Assembly: GCA_022605955.1 (NCBI GenBank)
Contig: JAKCOZ010000021.1
Location: 14,186,161 to 14,250,160 of the forward strand
Source: Rallus limicola
Lineage: Eukaryota; Chordata; Aves; Gruiformes; Rallidae
DNA: 64,000 nt
Reading direction: 5' to 3'
The notes under the pieces: model-generated
The model's input: only the letters and a program-made list of their open reading frames with translations
What the model was told of the DNA's origin: nothing
The model's database searches: none
Program-made: the position numbers and the translations under genes
Part shown: one piece after another, positions 1 to 15,600 of the stretch
How positions within the stretch are numbered: position 1 is the first letter of the stretch
Layout of the letters: every line of letters starts with the position of its first letter

Positions 1-507
1 CTCTCTTTGTGTTGAGCCTGTATCTTTGTACAACAATGTTCAGCTAGAGGTTAAAAGAAGGTGCTACCTAAGCAGATCCAAACTATTTTCCCTACCTTCT
101 ATATATATGGAGAAAAAGAGTGCATACTTTTTACCTTTCCTTGATGTTCCAGGGTCTTCAAATTCTTCCCCTCTATTTGCACTGGCTGCTCCTAATGGAC
201 AAACCTCAGGTACAGCCATTGCCTGTTTCTCTTTCTAGTGCTCCTTGATATGGGGGACATAGTGAGGGATGGAGCAGCAGTGAGATGACAGAGGTTTGAT
301 TATCCTGACTTGTGCAGACAAATTGCCACTGGGACAGTCCTCTGGTATCTGGCTGTCGATCAAGAGCTGCCAATGGCTCCCCATGCAGAGATGGCAGGAA
401 ATCCAGCCCATCAGCAACAAGCATTTTGGGAGCTACCTGCCCATGGCTGTAAAATACTCACTAGATTTGAGTTCAGGGTAAACAGATGAGTGGACAGTGT
501 TGCTCAC
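1..507 (-). other. MMP24: MMP24 intron 5, start
   Basis: Follows the exon 5 donor. No hinge or hemopexin coding sequence can be seen on the minus strand. A short AG/GT-bounded stretch near 150-225 has an early stop in the phase required and is not an exon. Confidence 0.75.
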
Positions 508-669
508 CATAGATTTTCTGGATTCCTTGGAGGTCATCCTGGGGCAGTTTGAAGTTGTGTGTTTCCATGTACTGGTAGAAAGGAGCCATGATTGCACTGG
601 GATCATTGGAGTGTTCCAGACCCAGCGCATGTCCCAGCTCATGGACTGCAACCAGAAAGAGATCATTCC
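508..669 (-). CDS. MMP24: MMP24 exon 5: zinc-binding helix and Met-turn
   Basis: 162 bp. It encodes [20 protein letters not shown], which holds the HExxHxxGxxH motif with its three zinc-binding His and the catalytic Glu, then [18 protein letters not shown] with the Met-turn, ending [11 protein letters not shown]. The donor is G|GTGAGC at 508/507. Sequence beyond the donor runs into a stop and is intron. This is the last MMP24 exon in the window. Confidence 0.95.
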
Positions 670-3600
670 CTGTGGAAGGAAGGCACAGCCAGGTTAGAAC
701 ACTGCCACAGCCTGACACAACCCCAAGCCCCACTTACTCATAAAGCAAATACTTTGCACAGACCAGGTAACACAGGCAGCTGCCTGGAGTGAAGGGATAC
801 TGACTGCAGAGAGCTTACAGAAAATGGCCAACAAAGTAGGCTGCTCTGATACCACTGCCTCCTTATCTGAGTGCTGACAGGAGGCGAGAGCACTGACAAT
901 CTGCTAATCAACAAGGGTACACAGTAGGAAGGCAGCTATGTTCCCCTTTCAGGCCTCCAGTGCTGTGCTCTGATCTGACCTGCACCTCCAAATCCTAAGG
1001 AGATCTGTACAGCAACTGGCAAGGCAGAAGGAAAGACAAGACTGGGGCTAACACCCACCATAGCACATGTAGTACCTGGGAGAAGAACCCCATCTCCTCT
1101 AGCACAGGCTCCTCAACATGCTTTACTCTGCTGGACTGCCATGTCTGCGGGAGGAGGTGAGCACAGGTAGCACCATCCTGCAGGAGGCAGAGCCACAGAG
1201 GGAAAGGATGGGTTGGATCCCATGGCAGGAGGGAGAAGAAGGAAGGAGGAAAGAAGGAACATGCTCCTGACTGGAAGAGAAAGGGCTGAGGAGCCCTGTC
1301 TGGTCCAGAAGCTGTGCGAAGTAGGGGTACCTTCAACTCTACGTTACAGGCATCATACACTCCTCTTCAGTCCTATGGATCTGGGATCCTCATCTCCTTG
1401 ATCTAGTGTGGTCCCTGGATGTCCTACTCCGTGAGGGCACCTTGACATGGGAGGTGACACGGGCAATGCTACATGAGGGATGAAGACACAGCCAAGGACA
1501 GATGTAAGAGTCTCCCCATGACAATAAAATGCCTGAGCCCTCAATTCTGCCTGCATCGGGCTTCTCTTGGCAAGGCACAAACCAAGAGCACTTGCAGTCA
1601 GACATGGGAGAAAACAGTTGGCAGCAGCAGCTTAGTGGCTGCTTTACAGCATCTCCAAACAGCTCCTCTCTGTTCCCCACATCTCTAAACTGCACCTATC
1701 TTAGTTTTGTGTACAAGGCTGAGCCCTCCTTGGGACAGGAGTTGCAACAGTGACTCGTGTAGAACTACCTCCACTTTTTAAGTACTTACTGCTTCACCAT
1801 TACCCATAAAAAATGTGACAACATAGGTTGAGGGTTCTGCAAGTCCTCACAGCAGCTTAAGATACTTAAAGTCAATAACAAACAGTGCTCAACTGGTCAT
1901 CAATACCACACCAAAAGAGTTAAACAGTCTAAACATTTGAGTTGGGGGGTGTAACTACACAAATATGCAAGGCATGTTCAAATACACAAATGCATTTCAA
2001 ATACATTTCTTCAGGCACCAATGTCCAAAACCATACAGGGGGTAAGTTTAACCATGTACATATTGAAAATGTCACCATTTCTGGATGCAAGAAATCCAAG
2101 TGAGCACTTAATCCTCTCATCTGTTGCTGAAAGATCTGTGTGCAGAACACGTCCATAAAGTGTCCCACACCATAATATAAAATGCATTAAGTAGTTTCAT
2201 GGTAAAATCTGGAGGACTGGTCACTATTCAGAGGTTTTCAAAACCACTTCAGCTGAGAAGGTGCACCCAGTTTTAAAAAAAGGAATTCAGAGACTCTGAG
2301 TCCTGTTGGAAGTTAAATGGGCTCACTCTCCTGTAGCACTTAAATGCTCATGCAGGCATAACTTTCATTGCTACCACAATTACTCACACGTGAAGTCCAT
2401 GGTAAAAGGCACTCAGTACAGAACTGACTGTCCTGAGTCTTCTCACATCAGAGTGTCATGGATGTCAGCTCCATACTGACTTTTACCAGGGGCTCATGGG
2501 CTGTGCCTGTGCCAAGTGCTTGGAAAACATTTTCCCTCACCAAGTAAGTGGCATTTTCTTCCTCCATGAAGTATCAAGAGTCTTTGTACTGACAGCATGT
2601 CTAGAACTTGTCTCTTTGTAAATCTACACATAAATCTGTAGCAGTTACTTGCCTCTATGTGCTAAAACTTTATCAGGAACAGAAGATCAGGCACAATCTT
2701 AATTTAAATTAGTTTTAAATAACCTTGAATCAGTTGTTTCCTCCCAAAGCAAAATCCATCCCACTTTACGGCTGGAAAACTAAATCACAGACTCACTGAA
2801 TGGTTGAGGTTGGACAGCAGTTCTGGAGATTATCTAGTCTGGGCTTGGAGCAGCTCAAGCAAGGCCAAGTAAACCAGGTTGTTCAGGACTGAGTCCAGTC
2901 AGGTTTTGAATTGAAAAGCCCTGTACAGAGCATTGCAGGTGGGCTGAGTAGAAAGGTAGGACAATCTCCCTTGACCTGCTGGCAGTCCGGTCCCCAATAC
3001 AGCCCTGAATGTTGTGGGCCACCTGTGCTGCAGGGCCACATTGCTGACTCACATTCATCTTGGTGTTAACTAGGACCCTCAGGTCCTTCTCTGCAAAGCT
3101 GCCTTCCAGTCTGTTGGCCATGAACAAAGCCCAGGTTGTGCTTTGTTCCACTTCATGAGGTTCCTGTTAGCCCATTTCTCCAGCTTCTTGAGGTGTCTCT
3201 CAATGACAGCATCACTATTTAGTATATTAACCACTCTTCCAAATTTTGTATCTTAGAACTTGCTGACAGTGCACTTTGGAGCATCACTGATGTAATTCAT
3301 GAAGACACTCATATCAGTGCTGTTTAATATCCCCCCCTCTGACACATACCCTGAACTCCAACATCTCATGGTTACTGCAGCCAGAGATGCTACTCATCTT
3401 CACACTACCCTCCAGTTCTCCCACTCAACTATCAAGTCCAGCAGACCACCTGTCTTTGCTGGTTCCTTGATCACCAGTGAGAAAACTAGGAAGAATTCTG
3501 ATGATCAGCAAGCCCAGACCAATGATGGCTCATACCTGAGGAAGCATGTCAACAGCCACCGTGGTCAGGCCCATCAGTCCCACTATTGAACAGAAACACA

Positions 3601-6600
3601 CCTATTCCTAGTCACCCTTATGATGTGTCTGTACCCAGAAATACAGACAAGTGTGGAAACCAGCTGCTACTGCCCAGTGTTAAAACACCAGTTTGACTGA
3701 CAGGTGTGTGTGAGGACACCACAGCACATGGAAAATTTTAGCTTGGGACATCTGCTTCCTTGCATCTAGAGGCAAGGGACGCAATAGAAAGGAACCTTCC
3801 CAGTACCAGCACAGCCCCAGAGGACAGGTCAACACTGGAGTGGAAAAGCTGTCCTCCTAAGGGAGGATACATTGCCAAGAGGCCACTCAAACTGGAGCAG
3901 TGATGAGCTGGGAAGAAGTGACTGAACCAGATGAAGTGGAGCTGAAGAGAATTTCTTGGAAATGATGTGACTTACACATAAAGTAAGACAAGAAGCTTCT
4001 CTTGCTTCTCAACAAACGGTTGCTTCTCATCTCAAAGCTTTTGCTGAAAAGCAGAAGAGTGGCATGAGCAGACACCAGTTCTTTTCCTTGCATTCCCTGC
4101 CTGACAAAACACTTCTCACCACTGCTTCAACCCCTCACCTTTCTTTTTATTCTAGCCTCCTCCCAGACACATCCATCACTCCCTTCCTTCCAGCATGCCC
4201 ACACCAACTGCCTTCTCCACCCTGCTATATTCTGTAAGAGCATCCAAAGTCTGAGAACAGTCAAGTAATTCTCAGAGAGCAAGTGGACAACATGCAATTT
4301 TCATTGAAGGAGGCAAAAAAAGTTTAAGTCCATTTCATAAGCAGAGTGCTTGAAACCCCAGCACTGGATTCATCATTACATTTCTCAGGGGGTCAGTTTA
4401 TATCAATAATGCTGTTAAGCAAAGTGTTCTCTGTATTTTTATAAATGGCAGGGAGCTTCATAGCATGGAAGAGAACACGTTGCTAATTTTCTTCTCAAAG
4501 GGTGGGCTAGGATTTACTCTGAAAAGAATATAGCAACAGTGTACTGCTCTCCTCCCACAGCCCTTAGATTGAGCTGTGATGGCTCTTTGTGTACTGCTAC
4601 CCACTGCTCTTCAGCTGCTGTTTGCAAACTCTCCACTCAGCACTTGTAATAATAACAACATCCATCTTCTTGAGGTAAGATTCAGAAGGAAGAACTAAGA
4701 GCCTAGCTTGATTCTTTGCTACTCATACAGAAATGAGGTTAGGCAATCAGATAAAGCTCCTTAATTTCTTGTACAAGCCCCTTCCCCAAGACCAAGTAAG
4801 AAGTTGTGTTTGGTGTACACCAGCCACCTGGGTAAGACAGCAGGGTGAAGAACGAACTAATCACCCTTGCTTTGTGTTTGCAGGGAAAGAGCCCAAGAGA
4901 AACCCAACAATTTTTGCTCATTTGCACCATCTGTACAAAATAAACAGGTCTGATCAGAGACCCACCTGAGCTTTCTCATTCCCAATAGTCAGGAGGCATC
5001 CAAAAGTCCACCAGTAAGCACCAGAGGGAAGATGACCCTGTAAACTTGAGGTAGTTTTGGAAGTTGGTTCATTGAGCAGAATAGCTTGACCTGCTATGTC
5101 AAACCACCAAAACACACAGTTACTTTAGCTCTAAAGTCACTGATATGCTTTCCTTACCTAAACAAGGTGGCTGATTGCCAGTGGGAGTTATCATTGAGGA
5201 CACATCTTGTATATACTCAATATAAAAGCATCACCCACTATCATGATGCCAAACCAGGCCCAAACGCTGCTTATCTCCCATTAACAGCTCAGCACTCCCC
5301 ACACACACACCAGGCAGAATATGCACAGCTTGAAACATACTTATTAGTTGCATTTTCTGAAGGGATCTAAATTTGTGTCCAGAATAAACCTCCTGTTAGT
5401 TGATATATTCCCAGTTGAGAGAACTTATTTAAGATAAACTTCACACATCAATACAAGCTCTTTGGTTAGCACTCAAACTCTTTGTAATATACTGCTTTTC
5501 CCTGTAGAGATAGGAAACACATGGTTTTATTGCAGCAACACAGGGGAACACTAGCCACATATAAACAGATTTATGTATGCTCTTCCTTCTAGTCATGTAG
5601 TCTATCCTCATGCTGCTTTGGTTTTCACCTGCAGCTGGAAAAAGGGCTGTTAAATGAAGTAACAGACATCTTGAGAAGGGTTTATCTGTGAAACTCCTGC
5701 CACACATCTTCCTGTACAGTTTCATTCATTTTAATTTTGAAAAATCCATAAGAAAGCCTTTTCTTTATTTGGTTAGGTAACCCATTGCATAGTAAGGTAT
5801 CCAATTGCTGTAGGTTAGCTAAACTACTTCTTTAAATGACTGTCAGTTTAAAGTAATAGGTGACAGGGTTACTACTATGGCAATGTTGTGATACTATGAT
5901 CAGTATTTACCTCTGAGCATGGTAACTGTAATGAGTGCAGGTAGCCTCTAGCACAATGGGGTATAAATTAAGGACAGAGCTTTTAAAACAACAGTTGTAA
6001 TATTATATATCTGATTAATAACAGAAAAGCAACTGTGAATCTCTGAAATTTGTCATATTAAGTTTTATACTTTATGCACTGCCTCACCATGCTAATGTGC
6101 CTACATACTGCAGTTTACTCAGACATCATTAAAAAGACATATGAAAGGTGTATTTTGAAATTTTATTAAAGTAAGAATGATACTGAAGTCAGATAATTGC
6201 TTGTGACAAGAGCATGCCTAGGGTAATTACAGAGAAGATGGTGTGAACTAAACATGCTTTAAGTATGCTAAGATGATCCTTTCTACTCCAATAGCCATGG
6301 AGAGAGACTAGTTTTCCAAGCACAACTTAAAGAAGCTTTAGGGCTACTCTAAGCTATGCCTTGGTTCTTGCATCTTCAGACCTGGTAGGTATGAACCAAA
6401 CAGAAGAACATAAGATCTGTCTGTACTCCTCCATTCACCTCCACAACATGCTCTGCTCATGAAATGCTTTTCAATCTTCTGAAGACCCTGAAGAAGCAGT
6501 GATGCTGCTCTTCCACTTGTTTGCCTCAAATGAGATGTGGAAAACTGCTTTGCTACCTAGGAAGGAAGGGAACACATGTCAAAAAGAAATACAGGTTTCA

Positions 6601-9600
6601 TTTTGTTCATAAAATATTATCATTGTAAGTGTAGAAATTATTATGATGCATCTTAAGGACTTTGTGAAGATTCTTAAGTGTCTTTAACAGCTTCATGGGA
6701 GAAAGAAGAGATATCCAGTCTCAACAGAAATTGCATGACAGCCACGTTCACAAACCAATCTCTGTAAGATCAAATGGCTACAAAAGGACAAAGAACCACA
6801 TGATGTGACCAATTACCATGGAAGACAGGTAGTTTACCAGATTGTCCCCAAAAGGCAGTGTGCAAACTAGGTTTGCTAGCTGTGCTGTAGACCCAATTAA
6901 TCATAGAATCACAGAATTGTCTTGGTTGAAATGGAATCTTTAGATCTTTAGTCCAACCATCACCCTAACCTGCCAACCACCACTAAACCACGTCCTTCAG
7001 CACCACATCTAACCAGAATGTTGGAAGCAGTGCTCTATCTGACACGACACCAATGGCACTATGAAGATAAGCCCCTGTAGAAATTCTCAGGAAAAAGTAT
7101 AAAGCAAGAGTTGACAGCCAGAGTGTGGGGAAGACATGACTGCTTCAGCTGACTCAGCAGCCTGACATCAATGGAAGAAGAGTGTTCTCCTGAAAAGCTC
7201 TCCTCTATCTTTCACAAGTGTAGGTTGCAATTCAATGGCACAGAATCATCAATCCTAAAATGAAAACTCCTATTTGCTTAGAGTATCACTCCCTAATTTG
7301 GCAGAACAGATGGTAAAGAAAAATACTCATAAACCATGGAAAATGTAGATGACATTCATCCCATCAGGCTTGAACAGAAGTTAGGCTTAGTTTTATTTTT
7401 TAAAAGTATTTAAATACAGCAGTGTCTACTAAGAGAATGCAGCACTTGACCCTGGACCGTGGAACAACCAGAGGTGACTATAAAACAACTCAATGGCTCA
7501 AACAAAAAGCCCAGTGGATTCTGAAACACTCCAAAGGCTGACCCAGTGTGTTCCAAACAGGTCCTGGCACAGTCAGTGTGAATACAAGCCAAACAAACCA
7601 GTTTGTGTTACTTGGGATTCTTTTTTGCCAACCAGGTTGAAACTCCTGAGGGCTGGCAACAGAGAACACGCTCTCCTGGAAGCTATGAGAGCAGCTCTTC
7701 ACAGCAAGGACAGTGTTTTCTACCTAAGGACAGGAGATTTACTGACTTTGTCCTCCCCTGACACTGAAAGTTCCTGATGGGGCTGTAAACACTGATTAAG
7801 ACTGAGAACTGGGACATAAAAATCATTCCCCCCTCAAACCAGTATTCCCGATGGATTTGGATAAAGAAGACTATATGGGTTAAACTGCCACCAAACCTTG
7901 TGCTCTTCTCCAGGACCAGGAAAGGAAACAAATCAAAATGTAGTTTAAACAACTCCCAACTTTGCCACTTTGTCACAATGTCAGAAGTCTGGAGTATTGG
8001 GTGCCATTTCACTGCTGACATTGCAATCCCCCTCTGAAGACAATGACCTGCAAACTCTTCAAAAATTCATCTATTTTTTCTTTTTTTGCTTCCTGAATGC
8101 CTGTTACTGCCTTTCTCTCCCTTCACCCAGAAGAATGCAGTAAGTTTATTAGATAGTGCTGCATTACGGCTCACTTCACATCATCTGTCTCCACTCTACA
8201 AAGGAAGGTGGCAAAGAGACTTTTTGGCTCACCTTGATTCTCATGACCTGTCTTTTTACAGTTGGTATTTTTTCTTCCTTTTTAAGGGAATGACACATCA
8301 TTTTGATCCTTACTGGCTCCTTCCTGTGAATCTCAGCATACCTCATTCTCTGTGGAAAAAAGTAGAGTATTTTACTTTGCTTATACAGAAATCAGTAGAA
8401 TTCCAAACACTTGCACAGCTGTATTCCTACTCTGTGTTTTAATTACTCACAAAAGCACTGGATATTCATTTTCTTTACAGAACACTGTGAACATCAGAGT
8501 AAGTGAACAGTGTGTTTATAAGCACTTTGTTCTGAAAGTGGAATTTGCAGCTGATCCTTATTAATGAGTTTCAGATGTAAACAGTAAGTAGCACTGTCAA
8601 TACTGCCAAGCTTTAAAATCCAGACCACACTAGCACAGCACTACTATAATGCTACTTCTGTGTTTGTGTAATGACAGCCATATAGACCATAAAGAGAAAA
8701 GCACTACTTACAGAGATGCTGTCCAGCAGTGAAGAAGAATAATCTGAAGCCAGAAGTTCTCCATGGGTGCTGGTGAGCTTTCTCACTTCACTTGTGAAAA
8801 AACTAACTTGCAAGTTCTCTGTTCATGGCCTGTTTATGTTTGGATTGCCATAGCAGGGGTATAATCTCAAACTGGTGCTGATTTAAGCCACCTGATTTAA
8901 TTTCTTTTTACTGTGGCTGGCTGCCCTGAAACCACATGCATAGGCACTTGCTCAAATTTGGCTTAACAGATGATTTTAGAGAACGCTGGGTTAAGTGAAC
9001 AAGCCTCTGTAAGCAGTTACAGGATGAAACCAGTGTCAAGTAGGAATGTTCTAGAGGCTAAATGCTGAACTGTTCTTCAATGAACAGAAGTACTGACCTA
9101 CAGCAGGATCAGGTGAAGCATTGTGTAAAGGCCTGGTAGAATAAATTGAGGTTTTAATACAATTTATGCCCCCACTTGACTTCCAACTGACCAAAAGTCA
9201 GTCAGATAACAGGTCTTCTGCATTACAGGACATGAGAGTAGCTTCAAAGCAGCTCTGATTTGTGCTCTGAAAAATACTGATGCTCCTTTTCAACAATAGT
9301 GTCAGAAGCCTGAAAAATAATGATGGATTCAAAATGCCATTTGTTAGAACAAAACTCTTTAGATGTGGAGATGTTCTGTACCTGAGAAATCAGAGAAAGA
9401 AAATTAAAAATGTATTTAACAGCCAAGCAGCCCAAAGATATTCTGTGTTGTGAGTACACACACTCTTTGTCAAGTTGCTCATTATATACTGATAGTTCAT
9501 AGATTGTCTTTGCTGGCCCCAGCACTTCATGGAAAATAAACATGAAAAAAGTGATCCAATAAGAAAGAAATGAGACAAAGCAAGGCAAAATGCAGAGGAA

Positions 9601-12600
9601 ACAGGAATTCACTGAGGATAGATTGCCAGGTTCTGGCAGTATGCTGGCTGAAGGTACAGGGTTTAAGGGAAGCAGGGTTTTCTTTTTCAGCAAGCATGCA
9701 CTGTACCTGTGCAAGTCAGTAAATGGGTTGCAAGTAGGTAGCAGAGACTCAAACTAAGAAAGTGAATACCAACAGGAAACCCCCCAAAAATATAAAGCAA
9801 ACCTGGATACTCTTCATTCCTCTGAATCCACTCCCTCCACCTCAAATATCACAATTGGAATAAAACAACAATAACAAAAAGATAGGATAAAGGGCATTTA
9901 GTTGGCCTGTTTCCTAAGGGACTGGATAACCTGGAAGTCTTTGATAATAACTTCCTGACCAGGTTAAAAAAGCCAAACCTTCTTACACATACTGCTTTAA
10001 TACTAGGGGTTACTAGCATTACTAGGTAGTACCATTGTAATCAGTCTGTCTAACATACATTTATCTGATTCATCTGGTGAATCACTTACAGAAGCTTGGT
10101 ACATTCTTGTAATTAAAACCAGCTAGACATAGTCCATAAAGTGCAATGGCTTTGCTCAGTAATGTGACTGTTAGAGAAGAAGCTTCCATACTCTAACAGC
10201 TCCCAGGGTATTCAATGCAAGCCCCAACACATTCCAGTACTCAAATGTGACAGCAAAGGCACTGAGCACCAGAAGCACGGGACATCCTCCATAAGACACT
10301 TAAGATGGATCAAATGGATAACAAGACCCTAAAGAAAAGAAACAGAGAAGCAGCCTGAGAGACAAACTTTTCATCCCTGCCTTCCCCTAATCACATGCAG
10401 GGGTGATGCAGTTTCAGACAGAAATTAATCATTCTGTTAACCCAGCTCCATTTATTGTGGCCATGGCTTTCTGTTGATAAGGAATGAACAATGAGACTTC
10501 TCCTTTCTTGAGGCCTCTTCTCCTTGGTTACTCCTACACATTGCTTTTCCTCTAACAGAGCTATTGGACTTTTTTTCCCCTTTGATGGGATAAAATAATA
10601 AACATGAGATGGAAAATGAGAAGGGCACCCTTTTGGCTGGAAGTCTGAAAGTGTGGCTTCTTTCTGCTTCCAACTACATCTTCTGAAGTTGCCTCAAATG
10701 AGGGGGAAGGGGAAGTAGCAGGAGTCATTAATTCATTTTAAAACCCACTATAACCAAAACCTGGTTCCTTTCATACTGATTTCTGGTATTTTCAGTAACT
10801 TGGTTTCATTGTAGATGTATCAGTTCTCCTATGGCTTAATTAACTATGTGGCTTCCAAGAGGTATTGAAATGGGAAAATGGATGAAATTCAGGGGAAGTT
10901 TAGGCTGGATATTAGGATCAATTTCTTCACTGAAAGGGCTGTCAGATTTTGACACAGGCTGCCCAGCAAGGTGGTTGAGTCACCATCCCTGGAGGGGTTT
11001 AAAAGAAGAGATGTTGTTACTTGGTGACATGGTCTAGTGTTGGACCTAGTAGGTCTGGGTAGATGGTTGGACTTGATCTTGAAGGTCTTTTCCAACTGAA
11101 AACCATTCCATGACAAAGGCATGGATCAGGGATCTAAACAGGACTGAGTCCAAGTACAGGCACTGCTGCAGCAGGAAGTCTGTAGGTACCTGATCAATTT
11201 TAAGAACTCTGCATTCATATGAGGAATAAATGGAGAGCCAAAACATTCAGATCCAAGCTCAAACCAATGTGGCTCAGTTGATTTATTAACAAGAACAGCC
11301 CAGGCTGTGCTCTCATACCCTGGCTAAATGCCTGTTTGTGCTACCAAATCCCACTGTAATGATGAGAGAGGGGATCCCATATTTAGGAATGGGGATACAA
11401 ATGCCAAAAGAATCAAGAAAATTTGTGATATTAATACTACTGGGGTAGAAAACAATACATCTCCAGTGAAGACACCACTTTGAACACGCTGACCAGCAGA
11501 TTAAATGTCAGCTCAAAGCTATGTGTGCTCCCTATCAACAGGTCTAACAGTCTTCTATGCTCACTGGCTATCACTAAGACTCTCCTCCAAAATTAGCTAC
11601 CCTAATCAAAACTTTATCCTTGAGATCCTTGCTGAACAGTCATATTAGCTTAAGACAGTATTTGTCTGTCCTGAAAAACCTGCTCAGGTTCCTGAACATA
11701 TGCTGTGTCCAGATGGTGGCTTCAGGAGTGCTTGCTCTGTCATCCAGGCAGTGGACATCTGCCCACTGAAACAGCGCTAGTTCTAGTGGAATCAGAGAAA
11801 AACATGTCCAGTTCCTCTCCTCTGTGGCTAACAGAAGCCTTCCCAGAAGGTAGTTCAGGCTCCTTTCCTCCAGCAGAAGCTCCTGTACTGCTTTGGCACT
11901 TAAAGTGACCCATGAGGTCTCCTCTCTTCCCAGCTCTGGCAGTGTCTGGTAAATGCTGGCACTTTTTTTTGGTTGGCTTTTTTTTCTCAGAAGCTCTGAA
12001 CAAGAAGCTTTCCAAAGAAGTTTCTGGAAGAACCCCCAGGATCTATGGGGGGGTCATGATGACAATATCTGCCACATCTCACCTGAAAACAACAAATTCA
12101 TTCTGTGTGCTACAGCCCCAGTTAACAAGGGCTGCAGGACTTCAGCTTCCTATACAGTTCTGCACATCCTCATCATAATAATACCTAAATTAATCTTCCA
12201 CAGTTTATGGGAATGCCAGGGAAGGCAGTACAATCAAGATAAGCCAGGGATCATGTATTCCAAGTGCAGTATTACTCAGCTAAAGGAATGGGATGCACAA
12301 GTGGAACTGTAGCTAACATCCAGGGGGAAAGGACACTTGGCATTCACTTTGAAAGTCTACCTGGGATCTTTCTTCACAGCACAGGACACTAGAAACATTG
12401 GTGCCATGTGCCCCTATTACCAGTCTCAGAAAGACAACCAACAGCATCATAGCTATTGTGATTAAGCTAATGATTTTAAGGGATATGGTAATGGTCATGC
12501 TGCCACAAGAGGCAAAATCAGTTTAATAATGATAATGCAAAATGATAATGAGTATAAAAACCCCACCTAACTCACCACTAGCTGGAGTGGTAAAACTGCT

Positions 12601-15600
12601 AATGAAGCCTGGTGGATCCCCACAAGGTATCTTTACAGGATAGAAACTTTCATCAACAGGATGTATCATGGTCTCCAGGTACACATCAGAGATGTCTGTT
12701 TTCATAGGAAGATCTGTTCAAATCAAGAGTGATTTTTGTCTGACTGGGTGATATTTCATGTGGAATGTTTCACTTTCATCCACATAATTCACACTGCCAG
12801 TGAAGACTCCAAAAGACTTCTGTAGGGTAGACAGCTGCATCCAAACATGGGACTTACTGAAACTCTTCAGATGCCACAACACAGGAAGAGAAATGTAGAC
12901 CAACAAAAGCCAAGCTTCATATTGGTTTGTAACAAGGCTATACAAACTGAATACATCAGCCAAATACTCTGAGGACCTACAGTGCCAGTTTCAGCATCCT
13001 GCTCTGTTGACCAGAGATTTACTTTTACAATTGCTGAAAGGCTAAGAGAGCTTTGAGACAGATTGTTCTAATTCTTTCAGGAATGTAAAGTTATGATGAT
13101 GTTTTGCAGGTTACTTCATGGCTATTGTAAGATTTCTGCTATGAATGAATGGATGCTGACTGGACAAAACAGTTCCTTTTTTTGCATCTAAATCAATGGG
13201 AACTCTGCCACTGATCTACTGGTTTATTCTTTCACTGAGAGACTTCTTCAGTTCCAGACTGAACAACCCTATTGCCCCCAAATACATATCATAAGGAGCA
13301 AGCAACACCATGTTTGAAGAAATACTTCTGTTAAAAAGAAAAATTGCCCTCAGGAACACCTTATTTCAAATGAAAACAGGCAGAAAGTTGATCACAGTGC
13401 AGGAAGCATCTGACCAAGAAGAAACTCTTAAGTCCTGCTGACAGCATTTCATGTAGAACACATCATAGGTGAGAGCCTGGAGTTAACAACTCCAATGACA
13501 ATAGTGACAGAGAAAGGAAAACCCTCCTCAGAAAGTCTGGATCATCCAGTGAGGAGACAGGGCACTTTCACATCCACATACCAAGGCTGAGAACACAGGC
13601 AAAGCCTAACTCCTCACACTCACCACTCATACCTAGAATGCTCTGACTACAGGTGTACCCCTGTCACCCTCAACACCTGGAATGCCCTTTTTATGATCAG
13701 CATTTCCCTAGGTGGAAGGAACAAGTATAACCCCACCATTATCAGCATCTTATCTGGTGACTTTTAAGAGAGACTGTGCTGCACAGTCTATTTGAAAAAT
13801 ACACAAGCTCCATTTATCCCATAGAATGGAAATCCCAACTCTATCGGTTTCCACACTCTAAGTGCACAGCCTCCCCCCAAACACCAACTGCACACACCTC
13901 CAGAACACAACAGGCACTCAGCACACCAGAGAAACACATCACTCTTCTGAAAGAGCCATGTGGATACTGCCTAACTTCTACTAAAACAAAAAACACCCCA
14001 AACAGCTCTCTACTCATTGTGAGCATCACTTTGAAACACCATCCTAAAAATATATTAAAAAACCTCCAAAGAGTGATAATCTGTTAGAACATCCTACCAG
14101 TGGGAAATTTTCCCCAGAGCCAGCCAGCCCTGCCAGTCTTTAAGCTGCCTCACAGCCTTGCTAAGCTTGCCAGGAGAAACCTTACACATGGGCTTACCTG
14201 GGAAGTGATATCCAGCACACAAGCCACCCTCACAGCCCACAGCTGAGATCAAGTTACTAGACTGAGCTCTCACAGACTACTGACAAAGCACAAACACACC
14301 TAACCACCACTAAAGTGGCTCTCTCAAGGTCATCACCCACTCTGACTGTCAATCCTGATCCTCAAGGGAAACCTGTAAACTACCCCCCACAAACCTGGGA
14401 ATAAAAATTCATAACGTTTCAAGACAGCAAGACTGTGCTTCCCTGCCACACCATGACCTCCCACACCCTCCACACTACCTATCCCCCCTCCACATCCCAT
14501 GGGCTGTAACCTCTCTCTTCCTCTGCCTACACCTAACCCAGGAATTCCAGCATGTCAGGAAACATTCCTTCTCTTTCCCTGAGAAGCCAAGTACCATACA
14601 ACTTCTGCTTTCCTGCAAGTTAGCTTTCCCACACTGAACTTGCCAGCTCCATTTCTTTTCAAAGAGGGTCTGATAGGTGCAGACTCAAAACTCTGAGGGG
14701 TTTTCTCCATCTGCATTTCATTCTGAGAGAAGCTGTCACTTTTAGGTCAGGCCAGAAGGTGGCTTGCATGACTCCCAAGTTTTTTTCTTTTTCAATCTAC
14801 ACTGTCTGGTCTAATGGAAGACATTCCCTCTGCACATGTCCTCAGGCATCCAGCCACAACAAAACAAATCAAGCCATATTTACATTCCAAATAAACATCC
14901 TTATATTTCAAAGTGTGATTTTGAATCCCTAATCACATTGCCCTTCCCAAATCACTAACAATGTGGAAACTGGAGTGATAATTTGTAAAATCCTGGGTTT
15001 TTTAACTCAAACCTTTTACAAGTCATTAGTATCCTAAATCAATGGTTTGAAAATAGATCAGAAAGCACTTATCAGAGTAAGATAAAGCTAGAAAGACACA
15101 GAAACTCTTCATTGCTTAATATCACAAAAACACTTGTCCTAATCAGTAATCCTCAACGAATCAGCCAGACCCAAACCTCTGCTGGGAAGATTATGACCAT
15201 ACTCAGACTATGGGAAAACAAATATGGATCAAAACCATCTGTCATTCAAATGTCTTTACTCTCTCCACTTTCTATTCCCCATTACAGCTAACTTTACCCT
15301 TGCTAAGTATTCCATGAGATGTGGAGCTTACATTTCAACAGTCTCCTGTTCATCTTTTCCCTCCCCAAAGGTTTCTGTAAAAACAACAGTCCAAAACTTG
15401 AGATGTAAAAAGCCAGATGACAATTGTGTTCACTCCTCAGCATCCACAGGTGTGAGCACAGAGGCATGCAGAGTCACAAACTCACTAATTAAATGATTTA
15501 CCCATTTAAGATAGAATACATGCTTCAGAAAACATCTGAACCACTGCATGGGAGGCAAAAACTCCACTAACCAGGTGCTTTCTACTTAAAAGCCCATCAG

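Noticed and set aside
150..225. Possible sixth MMP24 exon bounded by AG and GT on the minus strand
   Set aside because: In the phase required after exon 5 it meets a TGA after a few codons, and the text does not resemble the MMP24 hinge or hemopexin region.
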